Assembly (NCBI RefSeq): GCF_001418345.1
Contig: NZ_LIPW01000003.1
Span: forward strand, 62,001 to 126,000
DNA: 64,000 nt
From: Pseudidiomarina woesei
Lineage (GTDB): Bacteria > Pseudomonadota > Gammaproteobacteria > Enterobacterales > Alteromonadaceae
Direction: 5' to 3'
In this document: piece by piece, positions 27,032 to 35,819 of the stretch
Layout of the letters: each line of letters starts with the position of its first letter
How positions within the stretch are numbered: the first letter of the stretch is position 1
Notes under the pieces: model-generated
Database searches by the model: none
What the model was told of the DNA's origin: nothing
What the model saw: the letters and a program-made list of their open reading frames with translations, nothing else
Position numbers and translations under genes: made by a program

Positions 27032-30000
27032 TTATTCAGCCTCCTTGCCGCTAGCCACAAGCTCACTGAGTAGTGGTCGATATATGGCTTCAGCCACGTC
27101 TTGCTGCTGCCCAGCAGCTATAAGTGTCGCGTAATTGGGGAAAAAGCGCGTTAAATAAGGCACTTTTTGACTGTGTGCCTGCTGTTTAAACCCGCCCTCT
27201 TCAAAAAACGTCGCAACTTTATCGTGTTCAACCTTAAACTCGTCACTATCCAGCGCGTCTTGCCAAGTTTTATAGTTGGCTTTTAAGCCTTCTAACGCAA
27301 GCTCAAAACCAACACCGAGCGGTTGCTGCAGGCCGTGTGCCAACCAACTTAATAAGGTATTCAACAGGGTGTTTGCGGTGTCTTTTTGCAACGGGGCAAA
27401 GGTTAATACCCCCTCGCTACCGATTAATTTGGTGGTGGTTGGGTTTTGCGTATTGAGCAGTAGATGCTCCGCCCATTGTTGCACCCCATATTTGGGCCGC
27501 GGCGACCCATTTTTTTCCACAATTTTAGATGGCGTCACATGCAAGTTTAACCAAGTGCTCATCGCATCAGCGCCGTTATCACCCTCATTATTACGCCGTA
27601 AGTGGCTAAAAGTTGCTTCCACGGTGTACCCATTATCAGCCGTGTACGCTACTTGCGTGGTGGCCACTTTATGAGGATACATTTGGCAAAGCTCAGCAAC
27701 CCGCTGAAATAGCAACTCGCTACTTTGCGCCAACTCATTTTTCATCGCTACACCGGCTGCCCCAAATGGTACATCACCAGCGCGTTGCAATTTGGCCAAC
27801 GCAGCCTGCAATGTAGCCTGGGCTTGGGCTTCATCACCACCATCAAGAATAACTGGTAAAGCCGCTTCAAACAGCCCATTTAGCAATTGCCACTGGGTGA
27901 GATTATCTAAGGTAAAGCTTTCGTCGTCACGCAAGCTCAGCTGACTTTGATGCAAATACGATTGCAAACGCAACTGGGTAAATAATCGCGCCGGCTCTTT
28001 GATAAAGTCTGCCAGGTGCTTTATGGTCAGCGGGCGCTCCAAATTATACGGCGTTAACGCGCTGTGTTCTGTCGCTTGCTTGCTATCGGTGTTGGCTACT
28101 TTGTGCACCACGTGCCACTCGCTGGCATAGGTAAACAATTCCTGAGCCTGAGGCTCAGGCGCGGTAAAGTACGCTTGGCTAAACGGTTGTAATGGGTGAG
28201 TTAATACCCACGGCTTCCCATTACGACGACCACCGTATACGCGCTCAAGGTGTTCCAGCAATTGATTAACCACCACGGCGGCGGGCTTCTCGCTATTATC
28301 TCGAATACTGCGGCCTTGCCAGCTGATATATAACCAATGCTGAGCTGACAGTATGGCTTCTAAAAATAAGTAACGGTCGTCTTCACGGCGCGAGCGATCG
28401 CCCGGTAGCGGGTCTTGCGCCATCAAATCAAAATCAAACGGCTTTTGCGCACGCGGGTAATCACCGTCGTTCATACCTAACAAGCATACGCACTTAAACG
28501 GAATAGCGCGCATTGGCATAAGCGTGGCAAAGTTAACTTTACCGGCCATAAAGCGTTGATTGAGGTTCATGTCATCCACCCCAGCCAACCAGCTTTCAAG
28601 AACCACGGTCAGCGTTATCGGCTCATCGAGCCCCGCACTTTCAGTAGCCTCTAACCAACTTTGTAAATGTTGTTGCAGCCTATTTAGCATCACCACGTCA
28701 GCGTCTTCTTCTGGCGCAAATAAGCACATTAAAAATTGGTTTAAATAGTTTGCCCACTGTTGCGCAGAACGGTTTTCATAACCACTGTTGGCGTGATTTA
28801 TTAATACTTGCACAAACTGGTACAAACCACCGGCAATATCAGCTTCTAAGCCGTCAATATCACCAAATGGTTCAATACCCTGCCAGTCGCTTTGTAAGTG
28901 CTCACTATCGCCTAGCGCATAACCTAAAAGCATTCGCTGCAAACCAAACAGCCAAGTGTTGATGGTGCTGTCGGGTAGGTTTAGCTGCTGCCTGTGGGCA
29001 CCATTTAAACCCCAGCGCACACCAGAACCATCGGCCCAGCGTTGCAACTGCGCCAGCTGCTCAGAATTAAGCCCAAACCGAGCCTGTACAGCTTGCACTT
29101 GTAGAATGTCAAACAGTTCACTGGCACTTGCACGCTGTTGATTAATCGTTAGTGCATATTCTAAAGCAATGAGCATGGGGTGCCGATGACGCGCCCCCTG
29201 GTCAGCCAAACTGTAGGGAATGTAACGTGGGTCATCGCGGTCCAAACGCCCAAAGACGGCCTCAATGTGCGGTGCATAGCGGTCAATATCAGGCACCATC
29301 ACCATCACATCACGTGGCTCAAGACTTGGGTCAGCGGCAAAACGTGCTAATAACTGGTCGTGCAGAATTTCAACTTCTCGTTGTGGGCTATGGGCACAAT
29401 GAAACGCCACCGCATCGTCACGCAATGTCGTTTGCTGCCACCGCTGCTTGGCTTCTTCGGGTGCGTTTAAGTGCAAAATATCGTGCCGCAGCGCATCTAA
29501 AATCGACGGGCTTTCGGGCAATACTTCGTCGAATAAATCCAGTTTTAAGGTTGGAAACTCTGTGCGTAATGCGTCGGTATCGTCAAACTCATCAAGCAAG
29601 CGAATGTAATCGCGCCCCTGCTTACCCCACGACGCCAATAGTGGATGCGCTGTTGCATGGATTAGATCGGCATCGGCTGTTGCCCCACTGTGGCGGCGTT
29701 GTTGGCGTGGCTTCACGTAATAATTGTAAATGTCTTTACCGTCAATAATGTCAGCCCAGTAAAACTGACACGGGTTATGCACACACAGCACCACTTGAGT
29801 GAAGCGGCTAATAGCACGCAACACTTCAAGGCTTTGCTTAGGCAAACTGGAAATACCAAAAACCACGACGCGCGGCGGAATGCCCACAGGTCGGATTGAT
29901 GCAGTTAACCGCTCACAGGCGTCAATAAAATGTTGGTGCAACAGCGCTCGGTTATTCCATTGTTCGTCACCAACATCAGCGAGTACATAGCGCCACAGCA

Positions 30001-30514
30001 GCGGTTGCCAGCGTTGCGTTTCGGGTACCTTAGCGTCCACGCCTTGAGCCCAGTCACTTAGCCACTCAGCTCGGTATACTTGGTATTGGTCAAATAAATC
30101 GGCCAGGCGCTCACACAACTGAAAGCACTTACGTGAGTCTGTATCATCGGCCATGTAACGCCGCAGCGTCGCAAATTCAGGTTCGTGCAAGTGCGCCGGT
30201 AAAATTCGCATTAAGCGCCACGTTAACCGGTTTTTATCAAACGGAGAGTGACGCGGAATATCGTCACCGAGCACGGCGCGATAAGCCTGCCATTGAAAAC
30301 GGGCGGGTAACATGACATCAACCATCGCGGCAATACCTAAGTCAGCCGCTAAATGTTGTTTTAGCCATTGGGCAATACCATTGGACTGCACTAATACAGC
30401 TTCATTAGCCAACGGTGGCAGTGGGTATTGGCGATTTAACTTCACCACAAGGTCGGTTAAGTCCTGTAACCTGTGACTGTGGGCAACAATAAATCCTGGG
30501 GTAAGATTACTCAT
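27032..30514 (-). CDS. recC: Exodeoxyribonuclease V gamma subunit RecC
   Basis: RecC is the Chi-recognition and scaffold subunit. The ATG at 30514 follows GAGGATC at the right spacing; the frame upstream to 30553 is not needed. The product is 1160 aa (E. coli 1122). It starts MSNLTPGFIVAHSHRLQDL and has the family segments EAVLVQSNGIAQWLKQHLA, VVVFGISSLPKQSLEVL, DVMVMVPDIDRYAPHIEAVFG and VCLLGMNDGDYPRAQKPFDFDL. It heads a recC-recB-recD-arfB operon with 1-8 bp gaps or overlaps. Confidence 0.95.
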   Translation of the reverse strand: MSNLTPGFIVAHSHRLQDLTDLVVKLNRQYPLPPLANEAVLVQSNGIAQWLKQHLAADLGIAAMVDVMLPARFQWQAYRAVLGDDIPRHSPFDKNRLTWRLMRILPAHLHEPEFATLRRYMADDTDSRKCFQLCERLADLFDQYQVYRAEWLSDWAQGVDAKVPETQRWQPLLWRYVLADVGDEQWNNRALLHQHFIDACERLTASIRPVGIPPRVVVFGISSLPKQSLEVLRAISRFTQVVLCVHNPCQFYWADIIDGKDIYNYYVKPRQQRRHSGATADADLIHATAHPLLASWGKQGRDYIRLLDEFDDTDALRTEFPTLKLDLFDEVLPESPSILDALRHDILHLNAPEEAKQRWQQTTLRDDAVAFHCAHSPQREVEILHDQLLARFAADPSLEPRDVMVMVPDIDRYAPHIEAVFGRLDRDDPRYIPYSLADQGARHRHPMLIALEYALTINQQRASASELFDILQVQAVQARFGLNSEQLAQLQRWADGSGVRWGLNGAHRQQLNLPDSTINTWLFGLQRMLLGYALGDSEHLQSDWQGIEPFGDIDGLEADIAGGLYQFVQVLINHANSGYENRSAQQWANYLNQFLMCLFAPEEDADVVMLNRLQQHLQSWLEATESAGLDEPITLTVVLESWLAGVDDMNLNQRFMAGKVNFATLMPMRAIPFKCVCLLGMNDGDYPRAQKPFDFDLMAQDPLPGDRSRREDDRYLFLEAILSAQHWLYISWQGRSIRDNSEKPAAVVVNQLLEHLERVYGGRRNGKPWVLTHPLQPFSQAYFTAPEPQAQELFTYASEWHVVHKVANTDSKQATEHSALTPYNLERPLTIKHLADFIKEPARLFTQLRLQSYLHQSQLSLRDDESFTLDNLTQWQLLNGLFEAALPVILDGGDEAQAQATLQAALAKLQRAGDVPFGAAGVAMKNELAQSSELLFQRVAELCQMYPHKVATTQVAYTADNGYTVEATFSHLRRNNEGDNGADAMSTWLNLHVTPSKIVEKNGSPRPKYGVQQWAEHLLLNTQNPTTTKLIGSEGVLTFAPLQKDTANTLLNTLLSWLAHGLQQPLGVGFELALEGLKANYKTWQDALDSDEFKVEHDKVATFFEEGGFKQQAHSQKVPYLTRFFPNYATLIAAGQQQDVAEAIYRPLLSELVASGKEAE

Positions 30515-30604
30515 GACTGATCCTCTGCATGGTCTGCCTCTCATCCTAACCAAATAATGCGCGTGAAACTAGTTCAGTAATGACCGTTTAGTTGATTTAG
30601 CAAC

Positions 30605-30632
30605 TTGCGAAATAGACCGATTTCTCTATAGT
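30605..30632 (+). promoter_or_regulatory. Sigma-70-type promoter for the lipoprotein phosphatase gene
   Basis: TTGCGA (30605-30610) and TATAGT (30627-30632) are separated by 16 bp, about 40 bp before the ATG at 30673. The match is good but unproven. Confidence 0.5.
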
Positions 30633-30672
30633 TAACCCCACTTGTATTTAGAAATTCTTTAAGGAGCTTGTT

Positions 30673-31200
30673 ATGCGATTTTTGCACCTATTAAGTTTGA
30701 CTTTTGTCGCCTTACTTTTACTAAGTGGGTGTAACGACAAGCCGACCGTCAATAGTATTCCTGTTGAGGTGGCTGATGTGACTAATATTCATCATCCAAA
30801 CGCACAGCACTTTACCTCAGGGCAGCCCACCGAGGCCCAACTGCAGGCTTTCAAAGAGCTTGGCGTAACCAAGGTCATCAACCTGCGTAGCCACGAAGAA
30901 ATGGCCAGCATTGAGGAGTCAACGTGGGCCGCTAATTTAGGTATGAGTTACCACCACCTACCCGTTACCGGTGGTGATGACCTCACTCGCGAAAATGTGG
31001 CTGAATTTCATCGCATTATGAGTGCCAATGAGGGTGATAAAACACTCCTCCATTGTGCGAGCAGTAATCGTGTGGGTGCTATGATGGCGCTGCGAGCTGC
31101 TTGGTTTCAAGGGGCGACAAAAGAGGAGGCCCTGGCTAAGGGCCAAGAATATGGCATGAGAAGTCTTGAGCCTTTGGTGGAAAAGCTGCTCAACGAATAA
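30673..31200 (+). CDS. Lipoprotein with dual-specificity-phosphatase-like fold (DUF442/BLH-like)
   Basis: This 175-aa lipoprotein has a signal peptide ending LLLLSGC with Cys20. The mature part matches the DUF442/beta-lactamase-hydrolase-like phosphatase family: FTSGQPTEAQLQAFKELGVTKVINLRSHEE is the typical N-terminal strand/helix, and the P-loop reads LLHCASSNRVGAMMALRAAW. The nucleophile-to-arginine spacing is CX4R here, one shorter than classical CX5R phosphatases. A phosphate- or sulfur-linked substrate is plausible but unknown. AAGGAG is upstream. The probable promoter is at 30605-30632, shared in an intergenic region with recC. Confidence 0.75.
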   Translation: MRFLHLLSLTFVALLLLSGCNDKPTVNSIPVEVADVTNIHHPNAQHFTSGQPTEAQLQAFKELGVTKVINLRSHEEMASIEESTWAANLGMSYHHLPVTGGDDLTRENVAEFHRIMSANEGDKTLLHCASSNRVGAMMALRAAWFQGATKEEALAKGQEYGMRSLEPLVEKLLNE

Positions 31201-31205
31201 TTGTA

Positions 31206-31214
31206 TGCTAGAAT
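31206..31214 (+). promoter_or_regulatory. Extended -10 element before trhO
   Basis: TGCTAGAAT resembles an extended -10 (TGnTATAAT) about 60 bp upstream of the TrhO ATG, starting right after the previous stop. No -35 is obvious. It may give trhO its own transcript. Confidence 0.35.
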
Positions 31215-31274
31215 GCGCGCGCAATTTTTGACCTCGGATTTGCGATCCGAATCGCCAAAAGAAGGAAGTAATTA

Positions 31275-32204
31275 ATGTATATTTGCGCCGCACTCTACAA
31301 ATTTGTTGAGTTCAACGATTTTGAGGCTTTTCGTGAGCCACTCTACAATTGCATGATCGAAAATGAAGTTAAAGGGACTTTGTTACTCGCTCGTGAAGGC
31401 ATCAACGGGACTATTTGTGGCACTCGCGAAGGTATTGATAACGTACTTGCGTTTATTCGTAATCGCACCGAATTTAGCGACATTGAACACAAAGAGTCAC
31501 CGAGTGACACGCAAGCGTTTTACCGCACCAAAGTAAAACTGAAAAAAGAAATCGTCACCATGGGCATTGACTGGGTAGACCCGAAAAACGTGGTCGGCAC
31601 TTATGTCGATGCTAAAGATTGGAATGACCTCATACGCGACCCTGAAGTATTGCTTATTGATACCCGCAATGATTACGAGTACGCGGTGGGCACATTTGAA
31701 GGCGCAATTAACCCTAAAACTGAGTCATTTCGTGAATTCCCGCAGTACGTGAAAGACCATCTTGATCCAGAAAAACACAAAAAAGTGGCTATGTTCTGTA
31801 CCGGTGGTATTCGCTGTGAAAAATCGACGGCCTACTTAAAGTCTATTGGTTTTAATGAGGTATATCACCTTAAAGGCGGAATTCTGAAGTATCTTGAAGA
31901 AGTTCCTGAAGAAGAAACCACCTGGAATGGCGATTGTTTTGTGTTTGATCAACGCGTAACCGTACGTCATGGGTTAGAACAAGGTGAGTATGACCAATGC
32001 TACGCCTGCCGTATGCCTATTACTGAGCAGGAAAAGCAGTCCGAGCATTATCAAAAAGGGGTGAGTTGCCCACATTGTTTTGATAAAACAACACCTGAGC
32101 AAAAAGAGCGTTTTGCCGAACGTGAAAAGCAAATTCAGCTCGCGAAAAAACGCGGTGAAGCGCACATTCGCGACGGCAAAGCCGATGAGGCTAATCGAGT
32201 TTAA
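31275..32204 (+). CDS. trhO: tRNA uridine-34 hydroxylase (rhodanese family)
   Basis: TrhO (YceA) introduces the 5-hydroxyl group into U34 of certain tRNAs. The 309-aa protein has an N-terminal acylphosphatase-like domain (residues 1-95, [13 protein letters not shown]), a rhodanese domain with active loop [17 protein letters not shown], and a C-terminal Cys cluster (CYACRMPI ... CPHCFD) that could bind a metal, ending in a basic helical tail. GAAGGAAG is upstream. The family is confidently recognised; the activity here is by homology. Confidence 0.93.
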   Translation: MYICAALYKFVEFNDFEAFREPLYNCMIENEVKGTLLLAREGINGTICGTREGIDNVLAFIRNRTEFSDIEHKESPSDTQAFYRTKVKLKKEIVTMGIDWVDPKNVVGTYVDAKDWNDLIRDPEVLLIDTRNDYEYAVGTFEGAINPKTESFREFPQYVKDHLDPEKHKKVAMFCTGGIRCEKSTAYLKSIGFNEVYHLKGGILKYLEEVPEEETTWNGDCFVFDQRVTVRHGLEQGEYDQCYACRMPITEQEKQSEHYQKGVSCPHCFDKTTPEQKERFAEREKQIQLAKKRGEAHIRDGKADEANRV

Positions 32205-32230
32205 GCATTGTCACAGGCCCCTTGAATTGG

Positions 32231-32238
32231 TCTATACT
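32231..32238 (+). promoter_or_regulatory. Sigma-S-like -10 element before dps
   Basis: TCTATACT matches the RpoS -10 consensus (KCTAYACT) and lies about 48 bp before the dps ATG. Dps is classically RpoS-controlled, so the assignment is reasonable but not tested. Confidence 0.5.
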
Positions 32239-32285
32239 GGTACCCATGTATAAGTTATAAATCAAATTCAAACAAGGAGTTAAAC

Positions 32286-32759
32286 ATGCAACAGCTTAAC
32301 GTTATTGGCCTTGACCAACATCATGCAGAACAATTGGCAGAGCGCTTAAACCAGTTACTAGCAAACTACCAAGTGTTCTACATGAACGTCCGTGGCTTTC
32401 ATTGGAATATCAAAGGCAAAGAGTTCTTCGAGTTGCATGCTAAGTTCGAAGAAACCTATAACGACCTATTACTTAAGGTTGATGAAATTGCCGAACGTAT
32501 TCTGACTTTAGGCCAACGTCCGTTACATGCTTATTCAACGTACATTAAAGCCAGCGAAATCATTGAAGTGAAAGACGTGCATGACGGTAAAGCTTGTGTG
32601 CGCGAAATTCTTGATAGTTACCGAGTTGTTATTCGCTTACAACGCGAAATTCTTGAAATTGCTGGCGACGCCAATGACGAAGGTACTGCCTCACTCATGA
32701 GCGATTATATTAAAGAGCAAGAAAAAACCGCGTGGATGTTAACTTCTTATTTAGGTTAA
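32286..32759 (+). CDS. dps: Dps family DNA-binding ferritin-like protein
   Basis: Dps forms a hollow dodecamer that oxidises and stores iron and protects DNA during starvation. The 157-aa sequence shows the ferroxidase ligands in FHWNIKGKEFFELHAKFEETYNDLLLKVDEIAER, with His and the Asp/Glu residues of the dimer interface, and a C-terminal helix ending KTAWMLTSYLG. The N-terminal extension is short, as in many marine Dps. AAGGAG is 7 nt before the ATG. It is monocistronic with a likely RpoS promoter. Confidence 0.95.
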   Translation: MQQLNVIGLDQHHAEQLAERLNQLLANYQVFYMNVRGFHWNIKGKEFFELHAKFEETYNDLLLKVDEIAERILTLGQRPLHAYSTYIKASEIIEVKDVHDGKACVREILDSYRVVIRLQREILEIAGDANDEGTASLMSDYIKEQEKTAWMLTSYLG

Positions 32760-32833
32760 TTCGCTATCTCAGTAATTTTTGCTAAGCTGAGCAAGTAGTA
32801 CCTTAATCCATGAAAATAAAAAGGAAACATTCG

Positions 32834-33031
32834 ATGAACAAGATCATTGGAATCGTTCTATTAGTGGTTGGTGTTATTTTGCTGTATTTCGGTTGGGAAG
32901 CGTATAACTCGGTAGCCTCTGAAGCTACCCAAGCTATTACTGGTGAAACCACCGATGAAGCCATGTGGTACTTAATTGGCGGCGCTGTAGCCGTAGTAGT
33001 TGGGCTGTACGGCGTTATTCGCGGCAAGTAA
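32834..33031 (+). CDS. DUF3185-like small membrane protein
   Basis: This is a 65-aa protein from the ATG at 32834 (AAGGAA upstream; an earlier ATG at 32810 is less likely). It has two predicted membrane helices, IIGIVLLVVGVILLYFGW (residues 4-21) and MWYLIGGAVAVVVGLYGVI (about 43-61), joined by a polar loop. This is the DUF3185 layout, found in Alteromonadales and relatives with unknown function. It stands alone between dps and a strong terminator. Confidence 0.75.
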   Translation: MNKIIGIVLLVVGVILLYFGWEAYNSVASEATQAITGETTDEAMWYLIGGAVAVVVGLYGVIRGK

Positions 33032-33053
33032 TCACTTGTGCGGTATCTTACCT

Positions 33054-33083
33054 AAAAAGCGAGCTCACCGAGCTCGCTTTTTT
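33054..33083. terminator. Bidirectional intrinsic terminator
   Basis: AAAAAGCGAGCTC and GAGCTCGCTTTTT form a 13-bp stem with a 3-nt loop, with T runs on both sides. It separates the convergent DUF3185 gene (ends 33031) and MFS gene (ends 33104) and can stop both. Confidence 0.92.
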
Positions 33084-33103
33084 ATTACGCAGCTTGTAAT
33101 CAC

Positions 33104-34429
33104 TTAGTCTTGTTGCACATTAGGCAAACTAAATGCCCGCGCTGCTGCAACAAGGCCTAAACCAATCAATAACCCAATAACCGCTTCAACACCAATGAAT
33201 TGGTCTAGTAGACCTAATAAAATACCAAGCAATAACACCACGCCAATAACAGTGTTGGAAACAGCAGTGTACTGCGCTCGGTTGTCTTGCGTGGCCATGT
33301 CGACCAAATAAGTTTTTCTTCCCACTCTTGCACCATGATGAGCCACCGCTGCCGCAAAAATAATAAAACCAGACAACCATTGCTGCGCGAGTAAGTCTGG
33401 CCGCCACAAATATAGCGCCAACGCCACTGCCATAACTAGCGTGGCTAATAAAGCCGCAGCTGCCATAACATGGTTGCTTGCGCTATCTGACCATTTTCCC
33501 CAAAAACGCCCAGCCAACATACCGGCTAGGCCACTTGCTAACATTAAGCCACCTAGGCCCGTTAAGCCGCCATCGCCACTGCGCTGAATCATCACAACAA
33601 TGTAGGGAATAGCAAACGCCGACGCCACAAGCAGTGCACGCGTGAGAACAAACTGACCGAACTTCTTGTCTTGCCATAACAGCGCAATCGATTTCAGGGC
33701 TTCTATAACTGCGTTACCGCCGCCCTCTGTTGCGCCTGGAACTTCGGGCACTTGTGCATAAATAATTGCCGCCACAACCCACAACAGCGCCGCAAAACTA
33801 AGTAAAGCGACAAATATCCAGGCATCGCCTTCACGTTGCGTGTCGGTTAGGCTTGGTGCGACTAAAATAGCAATTGCCGTTAACAACGACAGAGTACCCG
33901 CTACCGAAGCTGCCAACCCAGATAAGCGACCACGTCGAGTTTTAGAGATAGTTTTACCTTGCACGTCTTTTATGGCAACCGAGCACACGCCGCGCGACAA
34001 GCTAAAAAGTGCGAGCAAAATAACAATTGCCCATCCAAAGGTTTCCCCTTCAGTGGTTACAATGGCTGCCACCATGGCCACTAAACTTAGCGCTTGGCCA
34101 ATACTTCCGGCCACCCAGAACCATTTGCGCACGGGCGTTTCACGCATACGTTGGGCAACAAACAACTGGGGTAATAAAGCCAGCGACTCCCGTAATGGGA
34201 CTAACGCTGCGATGAAGGCACTTGGCGCACCTAAGGCAATCAGCATCCACGGCAAAACTAACCGTGCACTCACCAAAGAATCACCGAGTTTAGTCAGTGT
34301 CAGCGCCCACAAATGCGCCATAAAAGCTTGCGGTTGGTCGTTACAGGCACTATCTGGAATGTCTTTGCACACCCGAGCATCTTCGTCTTCTGCTAGGTAG
34401 CCGTACATGCGGTCGGTTAACTTAGACAT
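33104..34429 (-). CDS. MFS transporter with conserved N-terminal CX7C segment
   Basis: This integral membrane protein has about 441 aa from the ATG at 34429 (AAGGAG, 5 nt spacing). About 12 hydrophobic helices are visible, starting around residue 36. The first ~35 residues are soluble and hold VCKDIPDSAC, a Cys pair seven residues apart, followed by QAFMAHLWALTLTKLGDSLVSARLVLPW. The helix 4-5 loop KTRRGRLSGLAASVAG resembles MFS signature regions. Substrate unknown. The N-terminal Cys motif appears specific to this subfamily. It lies just beyond the thiamine operon (18 bp after the kinase-like gene in reverse reading order), but direction and function do not show it to be part of it. Confidence 0.72.
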   Translation of the reverse strand: MSKLTDRMYGYLAEDEDARVCKDIPDSACNDQPQAFMAHLWALTLTKLGDSLVSARLVLPWMLIALGAPSAFIAALVPLRESLALLPQLFVAQRMRETPVRKWFWVAGSIGQALSLVAMVAAIVTTEGETFGWAIVILLALFSLSRGVCSVAIKDVQGKTISKTRRGRLSGLAASVAGTLSLLTAIAILVAPSLTDTQREGDAWIFVALLSFAALLWVVAAIIYAQVPEVPGATEGGGNAVIEALKSIALLWQDKKFGQFVLTRALLVASAFAIPYIVVMIQRSGDGGLTGLGGLMLASGLAGMLAGRFWGKWSDSASNHVMAAAALLATLVMAVALALYLWRPDLLAQQWLSGFIIFAAAVAHHGARVGRKTYLVDMATQDNRAQYTAVSNTVIGVVLLLGILLGLLDQFIGVEAVIGLLIGLGLVAAARAFSLPNVQQD

Positions 34430-34452
34430 CGTCACTCCTTGTCACTGAGGGG

Positions 34453-35235
34453 TTAAACGTGGTGATGCTGCAAATGATGGTGTAGTTCATACCAAAGCTG
34501 ACTGATAGTGTTCGACAGCTCAAGCCATTGCGCTAGTTTATCGCTGTCAATTTGCTCGCCCGATGCGCCTTCATAGGCGTTGATAAAAGCTCGACGCTCG
34601 GCAAATTCAAGTTGATTCACCTGAATGGCGTTAGCCAAGTCAAAATAACGATCGCCAAGCCCTGCATATTCCCAATCAATAACAATAGGCTGCTGTGCCA
34701 AAAACACATGATGAAAGGCTAAGTCATTGTGACAAAAAACCGCATTCTTACCGAAACTATCAATGAGCTTTCGTTGCTGCTGCAAACGCTTCTGAAATTG
34801 CCGTGCGCGCTCCGACTCATACTCAGCTAAATTATCACAGTAACGTTGCAAGCGCGTGCGTAGCGACCATACAGGAACATCTACTTGCAAACGGTGAATA
34901 TGCGCACTCACTTCTCCAAGGCGCTGTATTTTAGTGCCCATTGATTTTCTATCATGGGCTAAATCAGGAGCTTCAATAAACGCCTGTAATAACAAGCCTT
35001 GAGCAGAGTCATAATGCAAAATTTGCGGTGCAATACCTTGTTCGGCTAATTGCTGTTGAACGTTAACCTCTTGGTCGCGGTTAAGCCCATAGGGGTGATC
35101 AAAGCGAAAGTGCTTCAGCACATACACACCGCTAGTTGCGGTTATTTTGTAGACATCATTCGCGACACCGCGTAAAAGCGGTTCAGTTTTCATGACACCG
35201 TGTATCGGTAAATTCGTTAGCCAGTGTTGTTGCAT
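34453..35235 (-). CDS. Thiamine kinase-like phosphotransferase
   Basis: This cytoplasmic aminoglycoside-phosphotransferase/choline-kinase fold protein has 260 aa from the ATG at 35235, which has AGGAAG upstream and overlaps the pnuT stop by 19 bp. The catalytic loop is CHNDLAFHHVFL (His-Asn-Asp Brenner motif), followed by IVIDWEYAGLGDRYFDLA, where the Asp binds Mg. The N-terminal part is LLRGVANDVYKI and VYVLKHF (the Lys is ATP-contacting). It resembles ThiK (thiamine kinase, YcfN). Together with a PnuT-type permease and a TPP riboswitch upstream it most likely phosphorylates imported thiamine. Confidence 0.8.
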   Translation of the reverse strand: MQQHWLTNLPIHGVMKTEPLLRGVANDVYKITATSGVYVLKHFRFDHPYGLNRDQEVNVQQQLAEQGIAPQILHYDSAQGLLLQAFIEAPDLAHDRKSMGTKIQRLGEVSAHIHRLQVDVPVWSLRTRLQRYCDNLAEYESERARQFQKRLQQQRKLIDSFGKNAVFCHNDLAFHHVFLAQQPIVIDWEYAGLGDRYFDLANAIQVNQLEFAERRAFINAYEGASGEQIDSDKLAQWLELSNTISQLWYELHHHLQHHHV

Positions 35236-35783
35236 ACTTCCTGTTGACTCCGGCGCCAGCTCCACATTGCATATAAAATTAGCACAATATAAACGGCAAA
35301 TAGTCCGCTCGTTTTTTCAAAACCTTTAATAGCATATAGGTAAATATACACACTATCGATCACTAACCAATAAAGCCAGTTTGAATATAGTTTACGGGTA
35401 AGCAGCCAAGTCGCAAATAAACTAAAAATAGTGGTGAAACTATCCAACCACACTTGGTCTGCTGCGGTATAGCGCTGCAGCAATAGCGCACATAACGCAG
35501 CCACTAGTGACAAAATTGCAATAGCAACCGCATGCCAGCGCCAACTATACCCTTCCTGCTCAGTGGCATCACCGGTGGCAGCGCCATAGCGCCACTGCCA
35601 CCAACCATAGCCTGCCAAAACTACATAAAATGCCTGCAGCGCAGCTTCCATATAAAGCTGCGCGCCTAACATTAAGTAGGTATAAATTGCGCAACTTATC
35701 GCCCCTGCTAGCCAGCACCATAATGACTGGCGCGCGGCTAACAACAAGTACAGAAGCGCTAACACAATCGCGGTTAGCTCCAT
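35217..35783 (-). CDS. pnuT: PnuT-type thiamine permease (PnuC family)
   Basis: This 188-aa membrane protein from the ATG at 35783 has the NMN-transporter family layout: GAISCAIYTYLMLGAQLYMEAALQAFYVVLAGYGWWQW, then seven or so helices, ending NWLYWLVIDSVYIYLYAIKGF and YAMWSWRRS. PnuC imports nicotinamide riboside, and relatives (PnuT, PnuX) import thiamine or riboflavin. Gene order (TonB receptor, permease, kinase) and the TPP riboswitch favour thiamine, as predicted for PnuT in other gammaproteobacteria. These facilitators work by coupling to a kinase that traps the vitamin inside. Confidence 0.85.
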   Translation of the reverse strand: MELTAIVLALLYLLLAARQSLWCWLAGAISCAIYTYLMLGAQLYMEAALQAFYVVLAGYGWWQWRYGAATGDATEQEGYSWRWHAVAIAILSLVAALCALLLQRYTAADQVWLDSFTTIFSLFATWLLTRKLYSNWLYWLVIDSVYIYLYAIKGFEKTSGLFAVYIVLILYAMWSWRRSQQEVCNNTG

Positions 35784-35819
35784 GCGGCACACCCCGCTAG
35801 TTGCATAGGTTTCATATCA

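Noticed and set aside
31234-31250. Short hairpin TCGGAT-TTGCG-ATCCGA before trhO
   Set aside because: Six-base stem only, no T-run and no known leader family; likely chance or part of the 5' UTR.
32761-32800. Weak CTCAG/CTGAG hairpin after dps
   Set aside because: Five-base stem and no T-run; not convincing as a terminator.
33840-34400. 186-codon plus-strand frame opposite the MFS gene
   Set aside because: No domain, no ribosome site, and it lies fully inside a well-supported membrane-protein gene.
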